Source: Aricia agestis
Lineage: Eukaryota > Arthropoda > Insecta > Lepidoptera > Lycaenidae
Direction of reading: 5' to 3'
Length of the DNA stretch: 64,000 bases
NCBI RefSeq assembly: GCF_905147365.1
Contig: NC_056425.1
Location: forward strand, 503,501 to 567,500
The position numbers and the translations under genes were made by a program. The notes beneath the pieces are model-generated. The model was not told the origin of the DNA. It ran no database searches and saw only the letters and a list, made by a program, of their open reading frames with translations. Positions 1 through 11,604 of the stretch are shown here, piece by piece; position 1 is the first letter of the stretch; every line of letters begins with the position of its first letter.

Positions 1-1058
1 TACAAGTCTATATTTAAGTAGTTATAAGTACTTATAAGAATAAAATGTGTTTATTTTTGAGTTGCACATCATAACACGTTCACTATTATTTTATCACCGA
101 CAATATTTATTTATCCATTGTTATATATTATTTGCCCGTCGCTTTTTAGTTATGCACCTATACTGTGTTCAGATCCGATGTTTTTAAAAGACTTGTTATT
201 AAATAGTGAAGTTAACTTAAGTCGCAAAGCACTTAGAAACGTTCGTATATTGGTCCCTACCTACTTTTCTCTTTTACTGAGATTAGTAGAGATGGGTCAT
301 TGTACGAATTTCCACATGCTCTTTGACCAGACTCAATTTAGTTGTCACGCATCTACGGTCGCAGAAAGTAAATAAAACTATGACATAATTATTCGATCTG
401 AACATAATATAAATGTTATAAATATTTTATAACAACATACTGTACCATCCCATTCCAATAGCTTATTAATATTGTTGTCTCTTTCTATCGCTGATACGTT
501 AAAGTGAGAAAAAATGATGTCGTTATATTCTCGCTCGACGTGGTTTCGGTTGATCATATTAACAAAATGATTTTATGACAAGACTATCAAAGTTAGTGCT
601 AAATTTGGCTACTTTTTTCTGTACAATTTTCGTATTAAGTATTTATTATATTTAGTTAAACATAAGGGAAATATATTTTTGTCATCCAGAAAAAAAGTAA
701 ACCTAAAATAGTAGCCGCAATTTGTATAGTTCAGTAGACACTTTTGTAAGTAGTGTTTACACTCTTGGTAAACGGTATGCATATAGATTGAAAACCAGCG
801 AAAAAAAATCCTGGAAAATTGTTCTCAAGAAAATTGGCAAAGTATTGGCAAATATTTTTAGCTATTCAGCTTATATGCAAACTAATAGACATTGGTGTAT
901 GATCAAATTTGTATATTGATGCGTTCTTAAATTATACGCTTGCATGCGCATGACGTTACAATATTATGAAAGTTATTATTGAATTGACAAGCTAAATATT
1001 TTATACATGTCTATAAAATATTTATGTAAAATAAAATGCCAGCGAGAATTGCTTAGCT
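1..1058. other. AT-rich non-coding DNA, no gene recognised
   Basis: Only short open frames with no recognisable domain occur here. If the RanBPM gene extends leftward this is intron; otherwise it is intergenic. No splice-flanked coding block was seen. Confidence 0.5.
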
Positions 1059-1290
1059 TATGTTAAGTCTTGTTTTAATAAAATTAGGATTCTGGGGTTT
1101 TCAAAACTTGAATCCTGTCTACTATATAATGTAAAATGTTGTCATTACATTTATCTTAAAAGCGTAAAACCCCCTAAGTTTTACGCTTTTTAAGATAAAT
1201 GTAATGACAACATTTTACATTATATAGTAGACAGAATTCAAGTTTTGAAAACCCCAGAATCCTAATTTTATTAAAACAAGACTTAACATA
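1059..1290. repeat. Long near-perfect palindrome (fold-back element)
   Basis: The left arm (1059-1170) and right arm (1178-1290) are reverse complements with very few differences and are separated by a 7-nt loop. The arms would form a stem of about 112 bp. There is no coding content. The structure fits a young fold-back MITE; no target-site duplication could be defined, so the family is not assigned. Confidence 0.85.
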
Positions 1291-1849
1291 CTATCATAGT
1301 GGTTTTAGGTGTTTTATGGAATCCTAAAATAAGTTACCACTTAAATTATCTGTCAGGAGTATATTAAAATCTATAAGGATCTATTAAGACGTTTAATCAT
1401 ACACTCAGTTCTGCCTATCGGTAGGGTGCATGGCTTTCACATCAGTCAGTCGACACCTAGTCGCATACTAACGCTTCTTATTATTATTTACGCCGGGTTA
1501 AGCTTGGGTTAAAATGTCAGAAATGGAGGATACAAACCAGGGGTCCTTTACAAATGTTGTGGACTGTTTGTTTTGTTTCTGATATTTTCTGTGTTATACG
1601 ATTCGTTACTACCGCGGTGCTGTAGTGTTAGTCTGGATGTCGTATTAAAAATATGATTGTCACTTGCCGTCGAAGTGTTTCGACTGTTATCTCCAGAATT
1701 CGTCGCAATTCGAATAATAAATGTATGAAATTACTAACCAACAAAAGCATTGTGAACACCGCGTTTGTAGCGAGTATTGGGTTACTGCATGTAGATTAGC
1801 GGGCAGAAAGCGATAGGCGATGGGGGTGGGTAATATTCCATTAGCGTTG

Positions 1850-2083
1850 GGCAGTGGGCAACTAACGAGCAATGGGCAGGGCACTAACACAGTGGGCACG
1901 GCAGTAACACATTGGGTGATATGCAAAATGATATGGGTTGTATTCCATTTGCACCGGGACGTAAGCAGGGTATTAACACAATTTGGCGGGGCAGTGACAC
2001 AAATGAGCAGGGTAGCAACACAACGGGCAGGGTAACAACACAACGGGCAGGGTAGCAACACAATGGGCAGGGCAGTAACGCAG
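1850..2083. repeat. Degenerate ~20-bp GC-rich tandem repeat
   Basis: Repeated units of the form gggcagggtaacaacacaac occur with drift; the last three or four (about 2005-2083) are the cleanest. The array ends about ten bases before a candidate splice acceptor at 2093. The open frames running through it are repeat translations, not genes. Confidence 0.7.
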
Positions 2084-2093
2084 TCGGTTGTAG

Positions 2094-2165
2094 GTGAGCT
2101 GCCGCTGGTGAAGGGCATGCCCGGCGTGACGGCCAGCGTCGCCGCGCTCCTGCCGCGCCGCGCCG
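2094..2165 (+). other. Candidate additional RanBPM exon
   Basis: A 72-nt GC-rich block sits between an AG at 2092-2093 and a GT at 2166. Only one frame is open and reads ELPLVKGMPGVTASVAALL followed by PRRA. It leaves one base (g), and the exon at 5293 begins with 'at', so the junction codon would be GAT (Asp) with the frame kept. The polypyrimidine tract is weak and a minisatellite abuts the acceptor. I do not recognise this peptide from RanBPM, so it may be a lineage-specific linker exon or not an exon. Confidence 0.4.
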
Positions 2166-5100
2166 GTGCGTACCGCTCGTGACCAGACCGCTTGAGTCCG
2201 TAATGAGTCTGCTTGAATCCATATTGAGTCCGCTTGAGTCTGTCATAAGTCTGCTTGAGTCCGCTTAAATTCATATGAGTATGCTGTCATTTCCATTGGC
2301 TCCACGTTTATCCGTCGCTCCGCTGCTATCCGTTATGAGTGTTTGAGTCCATATGAGTCCATAACATTCCAATTTTTACTACTTTCCATTGTTCTGGTTC
2401 CTTCAGTTTTTTCGGTTCTTTCGTGTCCTATGTTGTCCTGAATTGAGGTGTGCGAATTGAGCGCTTGAGATTGTAATGCGTATGATTGTATCCATACTGA
2501 CACTTTTGCTTCTGATCTTCTAAACCTTCACCCTGCACCGACTTTATCACGTCTTATTTGTCAGTGTTTGCGTCCTTTATTGGCTAAACGAAATCTTATT
2601 TGTGAGCACCAACTCGCACCACATCATTTGAACTTCTAGGTCTTAAAAGATCAATCAGGGGATCTAACTCAAAATAACGTGGAGTGTGAACATAAGGATC
2701 TAAAACAGCGCAACGCGTCGCCCTCCAATTTCACCATCTGTCCGCCGTTTCGCCAAAACATCGCTTCCGATGATGCAACTTATCAATGTGGCATATCATA
2801 ATATTATGATACACCAAAGCAAAGCAAATAAACAATGTGGCTAATACAAATTCAGACCACCAACGACCGCTGTACTGTACCATCTCATTATTGTACCTGC
2901 ATTCTACTGTACTATCTTATAATTGTACCTGCATTCTAAGCAAATAAACGATCTATCTATATCGATCTATCTATCTATATCTATCTATCTACCGTCAAAG
3001 TTTCAAATCAAACGGCTTATGATTTAGATTCCCTGATTGTGATACATTATACAAACCTTCATTGAGAAAATCGTTCTGCACGTCATGTTAACTTGCATTT
3101 TGCTCCATATTTTGTTTTACGTAAAATATTGAGTTTTCTAATCTTGTGTTTTAATTAATTTTAGACAGTGATGTTTTGTATTTAAATCATCATATTGTGC
3201 TTGTATAATTTTATTCACCGTATAACAGACTATTTATTTCCGTTTCTATGCCTGCCTTTATAGTTATTCTTATCCATTTGCGCCGGTCCGTGCTAAAGTT
3301 GTTATCTCTTTCTTTTTTATAGGAATTATATATAATGAAAGAGAAGGAATTATATTTTATTCTGATAATTTAGTAATAGAGATGACTAGCGCAAGTGGGC
3401 ATTTTATGATTGTATTTCTTAAGTAAAATTTAGCATCAAACTTCAAAGTAAAGGTAAGATAAGTAGCACATAGCTCACGCGGCTTTCAACATGTGTAAGT
3501 TATAACTTATGAGTTTTTGCATGCTGGGAGTTAGCCCATATTATATTTGTGATAGATTGCAATGGGATGGTGTACAAAGTTGATTATATAAGGCCCTAAA
3601 CAGTGTAGTCATGTAAATATGTATTTTGTAAAATTATATTTTAATTTATCTATTTATTTATATTTTATAAACTAAAATATTGGTTATAGATTGCCTTATT
3701 TTATAAACTGTATTTACTAACGCTCTTATCTGCTTTATCATATTCTTATAACATTTCATATTATTATGTTTGTGATTAGACATCTTTAAAATAATTTAAA
3801 AATAATTTAAAATCTAATAGAATCTAAAATAATAAGCTATCCATACAATCATTAAATCATGGTTGTAATAATATATGAAACCAAAAAGCAACAGCACATT
3901 TTCTAGTCCACATAATAAACGGTAATAAAATACCTGTGTTAAGTGTGTTTGTTGTTAATAAGATAAAATATTAGCAGTGATCAGTTTTCTTTTCATATTC
4001 ACTTTTTCAATCCGGTTTAGTTTAACTAAATTACGTATACTTTTATACATTTACTCTTCTTTCTCTTTCACTCGCGTAAATGCACGCAATATGAACGCGA
4101 GGGCAATATTATATTCGTGCGATTGACAGACACAACCAGTGATGGGTTGATGTAAAAAATTTTACGTCATTCACAACATAATATTTTACTTCAGCTATTT
4201 TCAATACACTTTAAAATATGTTGTTTGAACTATCAGCACAAATTTCTTGTTACAGAAATTAGCTTGAAGGTTTATTTCATAGATGACGTTCAAAAATAAT
4301 TATCACAAAACCATTTGCACACAGTCGTATCATTTACATGAACTGACAATGAACTGTTCATGAATTAAAATCTACCTATTGTCAAATACTTCATTGATAT
4401 GCTAATGCTTAAAAGCATTAGCATATCAATGAAGTATTATATAAGTATATTTCATACGTGGGAGAGCCATGCTTCGGCACGAATGGGCCGGCTCGACCGG
4501 AGAAATACCACGTTCTCACAGAAAACCGGCGTGAAACAGCGCTTGTGCTGTGTTTCGCCGGGTGAGTGAGTTTACCGGAGGCCCAATCCCCTACCCGATT
4601 CCCTTCCCTTCTCTACTCTCTCCTATTCCCTTCCTTTTCCTTCCTTACCCTCCCCTATTACCCTGTTCCCTCTTAAAAGGCCGGCAACGCACTTGCAGCC
4701 CTTGATGCTGCGAGTGTCCATGGGCGACGGAAGTTGCTTTCCATCAGGTGACCCGTTTGCTCGTTTGCCCCCTTATCACATTTTAAAAAAAAAGCACTTT
4801 TGTCTACACCACCTACCACAATTATTGAAAAACTTGTGTGCACAAAATGTTTTCTAACCTTGTGAGATTCTTTGTCGATTTGTAAGTTATGCCTAACAGC
4901 CAGAGTAAGTGCAATTTAAAGTTCAATCTCATTTATGAAATTAAAACAAAGAAAAATATGATAATAGCCTCTAACGATTAAAGTTTTTGTCCATCAATTT
5001 ACAGTCAAAAATATTACAGGTAGAGGTTCTTTTTTCAAAATATGAGTACGTTTAAAAGAAACGAAAATAAGTTTGTATGGACGTGTATCGATGGTACCAT

Positions 5101-6341
5101 CGAGGAAATTGATTCCTAGGCAGTTGAGTGTTGACGGACCTACGTCACGTGGTCGGCTCATGTCAATTCAATGTTAGCTGTGATCGGTCGGATGGGTTTG
5201 ACTTAACGCGACCAAATTACTTAGGTCTGCCAACTGCCTAGGAATCAACTTCACTTATAGCATTTGTGTACACGTATATCTATATTATGTAGATGGTGAG
5301 AGCGGTTCCCGGACGTCTGTGGAGCGCATGCTCGCGTTCGGCCGCGAGTTGTACGCCATGAGCCAGAAGCTGCAGCAGGACCACGTGCACAAGTCCATGC
5401 TGGAAGTGAGTGTATTTATTTTATTTAAAAAACTTTATGCACATAAAAAGTACAAAGGTGGACTTAATGCCTAATGGCATTAAGTCCACCTTTGGGCGAT
5501 ATAGGAACAAAATTGACAAAATTGTGTAGGTGCCAGTCAAGTTACAAAAAAGGAAAAAAAAGGAAAACTTATACTTAACTTATCAAATAAATTATACTTA
5601 TCAGTACATACTTTTTTCAGATAGAAATGATAAAGCAGGGGAAAGGCTTCCTCGGTTCGGGGAATCTTTACTCCGAACTTGAGCCAGTCTGAAATGACAT
5701 AAATTATCTATACTTAGACAGTTTGCCTTGTAAATAAATATGAGTTGACCTGGTGGATTAATTTTGCGACACTTACCACCAAGCAAAGTTGTGTGTCCAT
5801 GGGTTCTTTCGTTTCAAAAAGCTGTCAATGTCGCAAACTTAAATACCCTCACTGACCGATTTCCACTTGGGTCGTTTCAGGACGCGTTCAGCCTGCTGGC
5901 GTACAGCAACCCGTGGGACAGCCCGGTGGGCTGGCAGCTGGAGCCCGTGCGCCGCGAGGCCGTCTGCGAGGCGCTCAACTCCGCCATACTCGGTGCGTTT
6001 ACATCTGTGTTACAGCTGTTTATTAAAAGCTTTTTTTTATCAGTTTCACGTTTCAGCCAGTATGCAACTGTCAATATTCAACACCAGCTGTCTACGTTTC
6101 ACTAGCTGCTAAATACTTAAAATAATTTTAATTACAATGTTCATTATTATAATCTATCATTTCGGGCTTGCCATAAAACTCACTAAACGGGTATTATGAT
6201 ATTTCAGAGTGGCAGGGCATGGGGTGGGTGTCGCCGGTGGAGGCGTGCGCGGCGCACTCGCGCGACCTGCTGCGGCGCATGGCGCGCGCGGACCTCGGCG
6301 CGTGCGCCTTCGCCGACCTGCCAGCGCTGCTGCGCCGCTGA
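2094..6341 (+). CDS. RanBPM: RanBPM (RANBP9/10-like) C-terminal exons, CRA domain
   Basis: These are the 3' exons of a Ran-binding-protein-9/10 homologue, a scaffold subunit of the CTLH (GID-type) E3 ubiquitin ligase. Coding blocks are 5293-5405 (contains ERMLAFGRELYAMSQKL), 5881-5992 (DAFSLLAYSNPWDSPVGW, then REAVCEALNSAIL) and 6208-6341 (EWQGMGWVSP, ending LPALLRR and TGA at 6339-6341). All junctions are AG/GT and phases agree: phase 0 after 5405, and one base after 5992 completed by two at 6208. This is the CRA C-terminal region typical of the family. The SPRY, LisH and CTLH parts lie left of the window. A further candidate exon at 2094-2165 is phase-compatible but uncertain. Exons are strongly GC-rich against AT-rich introns. 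Confidence 0.87.
2186..2275. repeat. Short tandem repeat, 'gagtctgcttgagtcc' type
   Basis: About five imperfect copies of a gagtcYgcttgagtcc-like motif occur in a row, with two further stray copies near 2345-2360. It is non-coding and lies just downstream of the candidate exon. Confidence 0.6.
2873..2936. repeat. 32-bp tandem duplication
   Basis: Two adjacent 32-bp copies (2873-2904 and 2905-2936) differ at only a few positions; each ends with ttgtacctgcattc. Confidence 0.8.
2944..2993. repeat. (ATCT)n microsatellite
   Basis: A slightly interrupted run of atct units. Confidence 0.85.
2994..4384. other. Non-coding DNA, probably RanBPM intron
   Basis: AT-rich with no open frame of interest. 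If the 2094-2165 exon is real, this is part of a 3127-bp intron. Confidence 0.5.
4385..4438. repeat. 54-bp perfect palindrome
   Basis: Two 26-bp arms are perfectly complementary around a 2-nt centre. The palindrome lies 18 bp upstream of the short LINE-derived element. Confidence 0.85.
4457..4793 (+). mobile_element. Short LINE-derived element, copy 1
   Basis: A complete copy of the most abundant repeat in the window. It starts cgtgggagagcc, contains the hairpin cagcgcttgtgctg, then a variable ccctattccc-type pyrimidine linker. It ends with the last codons and 3' UTR of a LINE (ttaaaaggccggcaacg, then cgtttgctcgtttgccccc) and an A-run. Both ends match the long LINE at 10719-13074, so this is an internally deleted, non-autonomous derivative. 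It lies in an intron of RanBPM. Confidence 0.9.
5105..5252. mobile_element. Small MITE with ~18-bp inverted termini
   Basis: Terminal inverted repeats ttgattcctaggcagttg and caactgcctaggaatcaa enclose about 110 bp of non-coding DNA. A single terminus of the same family recurs at 22922-22950. It lies immediately upstream of the RanBPM exon at 5293. Confidence 0.7.
5453..5494. repeat. Perfect 19-bp hairpin in RanBPM intron
   Basis: Two 19-bp arms (caaaggtggacttaatgcc and its reverse complement) flank a 4-nt loop, within the intron between exons 5293-5405 and 5881-5992. Confidence 0.75.
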
Positions 6342-7985
6342 CGCCGCCGCCCGCACCCCGCGCGGCCCCCCGCCCGCACCCCCGCCCGCCCGCGCCGCCG
6401 CCGCGACGTGTGAGCGTGCGGACGCGCCCGCCGAGAGCGTACTTGTTTGCGTGCACGTCCGCCCTGAACGTACGCGCGTGCGCACCCGCCACATCAGACC
6501 GCTCGGATATTTTACATCGCTTTGGATTCTTGCTGGCTTAGTAGTGGTGATACTAGTGGCATGTAAATACAGGCTACAGAATTTCAACGAATCGATACCG
6601 GCAGTACCAGCTGCTACTGGAACAGACTGAAAATTTGCTTGTCACCCACTGTAATAGCCACTGACTTCAAAAATGTAGGCAAGGATCCAAATAATGACAC
6701 TAGATACAAGGAAAGTTCGAGTATACTCTTTCCTGTCATCTGATGTGATCTGTCCCGCGGTTTATATCTCAACGCATTTATGAATTTGTACGCGGCTCGT
6801 AGCGGGCTTCGGGTATCGGGGTTGTATAGATACCGTTTAGTAGGTTATTATAGACTCTATGCCAATGTAAATAAAGATCAATTTTTATCAACAAGTTGAA
6901 TCGTAACGCACATGTGATGCCTTAGGGAGTGCGCTACGTGTGGCTGGTAGGGCGCGTCGCTGATATAAATATTGTAATATATTGATTTTGAGGCTGCTCT
7001 GCGCTCCACTCGGTTACCTACTTGAAACATTACCTATCTATTCGTGAATCGAAATTGCTTATGATTTTTTAAATTGAGCGTAGCATATGGCATACGGTAA
7101 CCTTGTCGGAGCGTATCCGGTGTGTCGGAGATCTTACTCGATGATTTTGATAGGTTTTATTAGTTTATAAGTTTTATACTCGGCCTCCATTCGGTCAGAT
7201 GTGACGCGCGTTTGGGACATTTGATCTTCGAATTTAGTCGTGATGGACACTGACTATGCGTTGTGGATATCTCAGCGTATTTATAGATATATGATAGTAT
7301 ATCGGGGCGCTTATGTCGCGTCGTTCATTTGTGATAATCGTTAGGCATTTTCGTTTGTGAAAGTCATGTAACTACTATCAGCCTTATGATGCGCACGACG
7401 AAACTAGAATTATTTTTATGTCAGTAATTTTAGTTCTCATTTCGTTGAAAGCGTCTTTAGTATGTTGGAGTTGATTTTTCAATATTTCGGTGTATTTTGT
7501 TCGATGTCTTCGGGGTTAATGTTGAGTGTTGCCACACCAAAATTAGCGGCATAAGCGTCTCCATTTTAAACTTAAATTAGTCGTAACGTATCGAGATGTT
7601 TGTGAGTAGAGATGCTAAGGTGTATATTGCTTTAGGCGCGGGTCGGATCCGCCATTTTGTTTGCGTCTGTCACCTGTAATGGCGGTCATAAGATGGCTGC
7701 CGTGACTTCACGACAGCTATTTGTCTAGAACGAGTTGATGACGTATAGGCAGATCTTATATTTATTTTTGAAAACGCTTCAATGTTTTTGAGCAGTTTGT
7801 TTTCTGTCAGGATTCTGTCTGTACGAACTCCGAGCGGCCGCCGACGCTCCCTGTAAAAATATTCTACAATATTGTTCTTGTAATGTATTGTTTTCTTTTT
7901 TAATAATATATTGTGTTTAAATGCCAAAAATGTCTTTTATTTATGTACTCTTTATAATACGTTATTTTTTTTTTACTTTTGTTTA
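6342..7985 (+). other. RanBPM 3' UTR and downstream intergenic DNA
   Basis: GC-rich sequence continues for some 150 bp past the stop codon and then becomes AT-rich. The open frames here on both strands lack domains and are composition artefacts. The first canonical poly(A) signal is at 6870. A longer 3' UTR reaching about 7.9 kb is possible but not shown. Confidence 0.5.
6870..6875 (+). promoter_or_regulatory. Candidate RanBPM poly(A) signal (AATAAA)
   Basis: AATAAA lies 529 bp after the TGA in 3'-UTR-like sequence. It is the first canonical hexamer downstream of the stop. Confidence 0.5.
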
Positions 7986-8477
7986 TTAAGAGCATACACC
8001 AGGGGCGAGAGAAATTGAAAATAGGTATTCGAAAATGTATTGCTGTCTCACCAATCTCAAGTCTCCCACCGCAGAGCGCGATAGAGACAACACGACAAAA
8101 GTTCTAATAAAAGAACAGAAAATCTTCGCTTCGCTGTCCGCTGATTCCTTCTCCAAAACTTAACCGATTTAAGTACTTTTTTCATTAAGAATTAAAGCAA
8201 GGCTTGAGCTGTGTTCCTATGTTTAATTTTTTTTGTATATTTTAGCCAGTTTTGTTTTCTGGGTGTTTGAACACAGAGGAAAATCTAGCCATTTTTTTGG
8301 GTTTTTGGACGTTCTTATCTTTTTTAATAATAAAATTATGAAAAAAATAAAACATAGGGACATGCTAATAGTGGCCATAGATATTCAGGAAAAAAATCAT
8401 AACTCTACCGGCATTATCCAGTGAGGAAACAGGGGACAACGTTTGTATGGAAAAACGGCGGTGTGGGATCCTCTTAA
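7986..8477. mobile_element. piggyBac-like MITE, copy 1 (TTAA-flanked)
   Basis: The element is bounded by TTAA at 7986-7989 and 8474-8477, with ends gagcatacacc and ggtgtgggatcctc. The same family recurs at 24501-25004 with matching interior blocks (for example tccttctccaaaacttaacc and caggggacaacg). TTAA target duplication is the piggyBac hallmark; with no transposase this is a non-autonomous derivative. Confidence 0.65.
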
Positions 8478-9450
8478 CGCTAAAGAAAAGTAGTCCTTAA
8501 ATATCATATTTAATGGTAGTATAAAAAAATATTTGTATTTCATTTAATTTACCTAGGAATTCAGTATGTAGTCAATATTGAATGGCGGTTGGTTAGTTTA
8601 AATAAAACATCAGACTTAAGTACTTTTAAAATATAAAACCAACACAACAAGTGCCATTATCTATGACACATGAATATTAAAGAACACCTGTTTCTGTACC
8701 CAGCTGCATAATATTATGTACTGTACCTAATTGTTAATCGATGTATAATAATTGTCAATTAACGACTAGAAATGCAGTATACATACGTTAAAAAACAAAT
8801 TATCAACTATTGTTTTACTACCTACTCGATAAACGTTTGAAGTATAATGTAGTACACGATAAAATACACTTTTAATCTATAGAATATATACAGTTCATAT
8901 TACAACAACGAGCGCGTACTCAACACTCACTAACAACTTGTGCAATGTGGTAACAAACACTCGCTACACTATCTTATGCCCTCCCTAGACCAAATCACGT
9001 TGTAATAGGAGCTAAATTTCTTTGGCAAGTAGTTCTGCACTTGTTTTTGATGTTGTTTATAACATCAGTTGGATCATTAACTTGGCGCTCGTCATGGGCG
9101 ACTGTATTTTGTTACAAAGTAAAATTTTCCGCGATACTTTTTTAAAACATAAAAATGTTAAGTTTAGTGTTTAAGTGATAAGTGTGCGATAAATATTTTG
9201 TGATATATGTGATAATTATATGTGGATAAGAAATAAGTGATAAATAATCCTTGTGATATGGACATTGTACATTGTATTCTATTTTTATTACATGATAATG
9301 TAGGGTAACCAAAGGTGTAACCAAAGATAGCAAAGGTGAGTAACTGGTTTCAACGTAACTAACCGGTAACTATGAACTTAAAGCCGGTTTATTAGTTAAC
9401 AGCTACGTGATGTAGGTTTATAAAAAATAGTTATATTTTTTAATGCTTTT
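8478..9450. other. AT-rich intergenic DNA
   Basis: No coding block, repeat family or RNA gene was recognised. Confidence 0.5.
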
Positions 9451-9899
9451 TAGGGTTCCGTACCCAAAGGGTAAAAACGGGACCCTATTACTAAGGGTAA
9501 AAACGGGACCCTATTCTAAGACTTCCATGTCTGTTTGTCCGTCTGTCTGTCTCCAGGCTGTAACTCAAGAACGGTAATAGCTAGAGAGATGAAATTTTCA
9601 CAGATTATGTATTTCTATTGCCGCTATAACAACAGATAAGTACCTACGAAAAACAAAATAAATTAAATATTTGAGGGGGGCTCCCCCTCAAATATTTGGC
9701 CCTTCAAAACGTGATTTTTTTGCCATTTTTTGCTCGGCATCAATGATGGCAATAGATATAGGCACCTAAAATATTCACAAAATACTTAATTGTATAAATT
9801 ATACTTTAATAATTAATAATCACATACAAAAAAACACAATTTTTGCCTATTTTTATTCTATAATGGTACGGAACACTTCGTGCGCGAGTCCAACCGATT
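9451..9899 (+). mobile_element. 'AGGGTTCCGT' interspersed repeat, copy 1
   Basis: The copy begins tagggttccgtacccaaagg and ends near gtgcgcgagtccaacc. It contains a (gtct)n stretch and the hairpin aaatatttgaggggg/ccccctcaaatattt. Other copies are at 53243-53705, 57801-58072 and 62055-62666. The first ~30 bp is locally duplicated (aagggtaaaaacgggaccct twice). It is a non-coding repeat; the class is not established here. Confidence 0.7.
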
Positions 9900-10070
9900 A
9901 TTTTTCTGTAGAAATGATAAACGCACAAAAAACGATAATTGCCGTTTACCAAATTTCTATTACCTACTGTACTAAATAACAGCTGTATACGTATATAAGA
10001 TGAACAGTTACCTAGAAGTTACGAGTCGTCATGATTATTATTTTGCGTCTACTACAGTCCAAACGATAAA

Positions 10071-10262
10071 GCTGGCTGTACACATTGGGCCAACCGCCTC
10101 AACCTTATTTTCCTGTTCTGAGGCCCCAACGCATGGAGCCAGCGCATTGGGCCAACGTATATCTATAAGGATTGGCAATAAGTTGGTAGGTATGTATCGA
10201 CTTTTTGTACTCCACTGAGTCCACACGTTGGCTCAACCTTTTCCCAATGTGTACACGGTCTT
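10071..10262. mobile_element. MITE with ~20-bp inverted termini
   Basis: Ends ggctgtacacattggg and cccaatgtgtacacgg are inverted. The interior contains two further gcattgggcc-type motifs. There is no coding content. Confidence 0.6.
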
Positions 10263-10289
10263 AGCCAAAGAGCCCTAATTAAACTAGAT

Positions 10290-10691
10290 CAGGGGTCACC
10301 AATTAGTTTCGCTCGGGGTCCGTTTTAAGACATGAAAATATGACCTTCGCGGTCCACACATTTTAAATAAAAAAAAAATTATACACTTCGTAGTATACAC
10401 AAATAACCTAATTGAGGAAATTACAAAGGTATTTTTTAGATATCAATGAGAAAAGTAGCCGTTTTTATAATAATTATTATCACTCTAAAGTTTGGAGTGA
10501 AATATTCTCTTGGAAATATTTGTGCAAGCTATAGATTTTGACATTAAATCCTAGAGATGCTGAAGTCCTAAGATGAACGAAGATCACCTTCGAACATGCT
10601 TGGTCTGCACACAATGGGTCGGGCGGTCCGGATGCGGACCGCGGTCCGCCATTTGGTGACCCCCTCTATATTAGCTTTATGGTGACCCCTG
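10290..10691. mobile_element. hAT-type MITE with 8-bp target duplication
   Basis: Termini caggggtcacca and tggtgacccctg are inverted repeats and are flanked on both sides by the 8-bp direct repeat aactagat (10282-10289 and 10692-10699). An 8-bp duplication with a CAGGGG terminus is diagnostic of the hAT superfamily. The right end carries a second partial terminus (ggtgacccc at about 10657). It is the same family as 35721-36021. Confidence 0.88.
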
Positions 10692-10827
10692 AACTAGATA
10701 TTGCCCGCAACATTTGTCCGTGGGAGAGCCATGCTTCGGCACGAATGGGCCGGCTCGACCGGAGAAATACCACGGCCTCACAGAAAACCGGCGTGTAACA
10801 GCGCTTGCGCTGTGTTTCGCCGAGTGA

Positions 10828-11604
10828 GTGAGTTTACCGGAGGCCCAATCCCCTACCCCCCTAGAAATGCCGCAGTTGAAAAACAATTTGTTACCCCAGG
10901 AGGGTACCAACTGCGTTGGAGAATCCCTCTCTGGACGTCCATGCTCAGGAACCCCTGGAACTGAACGTGGACGTCCAGGCTGCCCCTCGTATTCTGGGGA
11001 GGGCAAAACTGCGCTCCAATCTGCTCGGGGCAAGAGCAAACACACAAAGGCACCCCCCTCGATATTAAACATGGACTTTTGTAATATCAGGGGATTACAC
11101 TCCAACCTTAATGCCGTCCATTACCACCTTGAGACGGCAAAGCCGGCTTTGCTCTTTTTAACCGAGACGCAGATATCATCTCCGAGTGACACATCATACC
11201 TTTCCCACCCAGGGTATTATCTCGAGCACTCATTTCTACCCAAAGCTGGAGTGTGTGTGTATATCAGAGATGATACCAGCTCTCGCCGCCTCAGCAATCT
11301 TGAGGTCATGGACCTATCAAACTTATGGCTCCGCATAGATTGCGACGACCACCCTCGCGTCTATGCGTGCCTATATAGGTCCCATAGTGGTGACCCCGAG
11401 ACGGACCGACTCTTGGAGCACCTGCAAGCTGCTTCAGATTTTGTGCAGCAGCAGATCCCATCCGCAGAGATCATAATACTTGGCGACTTTAATGCCCACC
11501 ACGCCGACTGGCTCAATTCCAGTAAAACTGATCACAGGGCAGGACGCAAAGGACAAAGCCGATCTTCTGGGCAAGCTCTTTGCGTCAAACTCGACCCTGG
11601 ATGA
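10828..11604 (+). pseudogene. LINE ORF2 endonuclease (EEP) fragment
   Basis: This frame encodes an apurinic-type endonuclease/exonuclease/phosphatase fold: DFCNIRGLHSN, then LLFLTETQI, then IILGDFNAHHADW. The catalytic GDFN core is present. The domain is cut short soon after the NSSKTDHRAGRK stretch; from there the frame runs out of phase into sequence that belongs to the RT part, so the C-terminal catalytic His region is missing. The N-terminal residues before the domain come from the short-element head. Confidence 0.8.

Noticed and set aside
118..375. 85-codon open frame with a non-ATG start
   Set aside because: No ATG, no domain, AT-rich composition and no supporting splice or conservation signal.
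6156..6630. Several overlapping GC-rich open frames on both strands
   Set aside because: They are shadows of the last RanBPM exon and its GC-rich 3' UTR; only the frame continuing EWQGMGWVSP makes sense with the splice phases.
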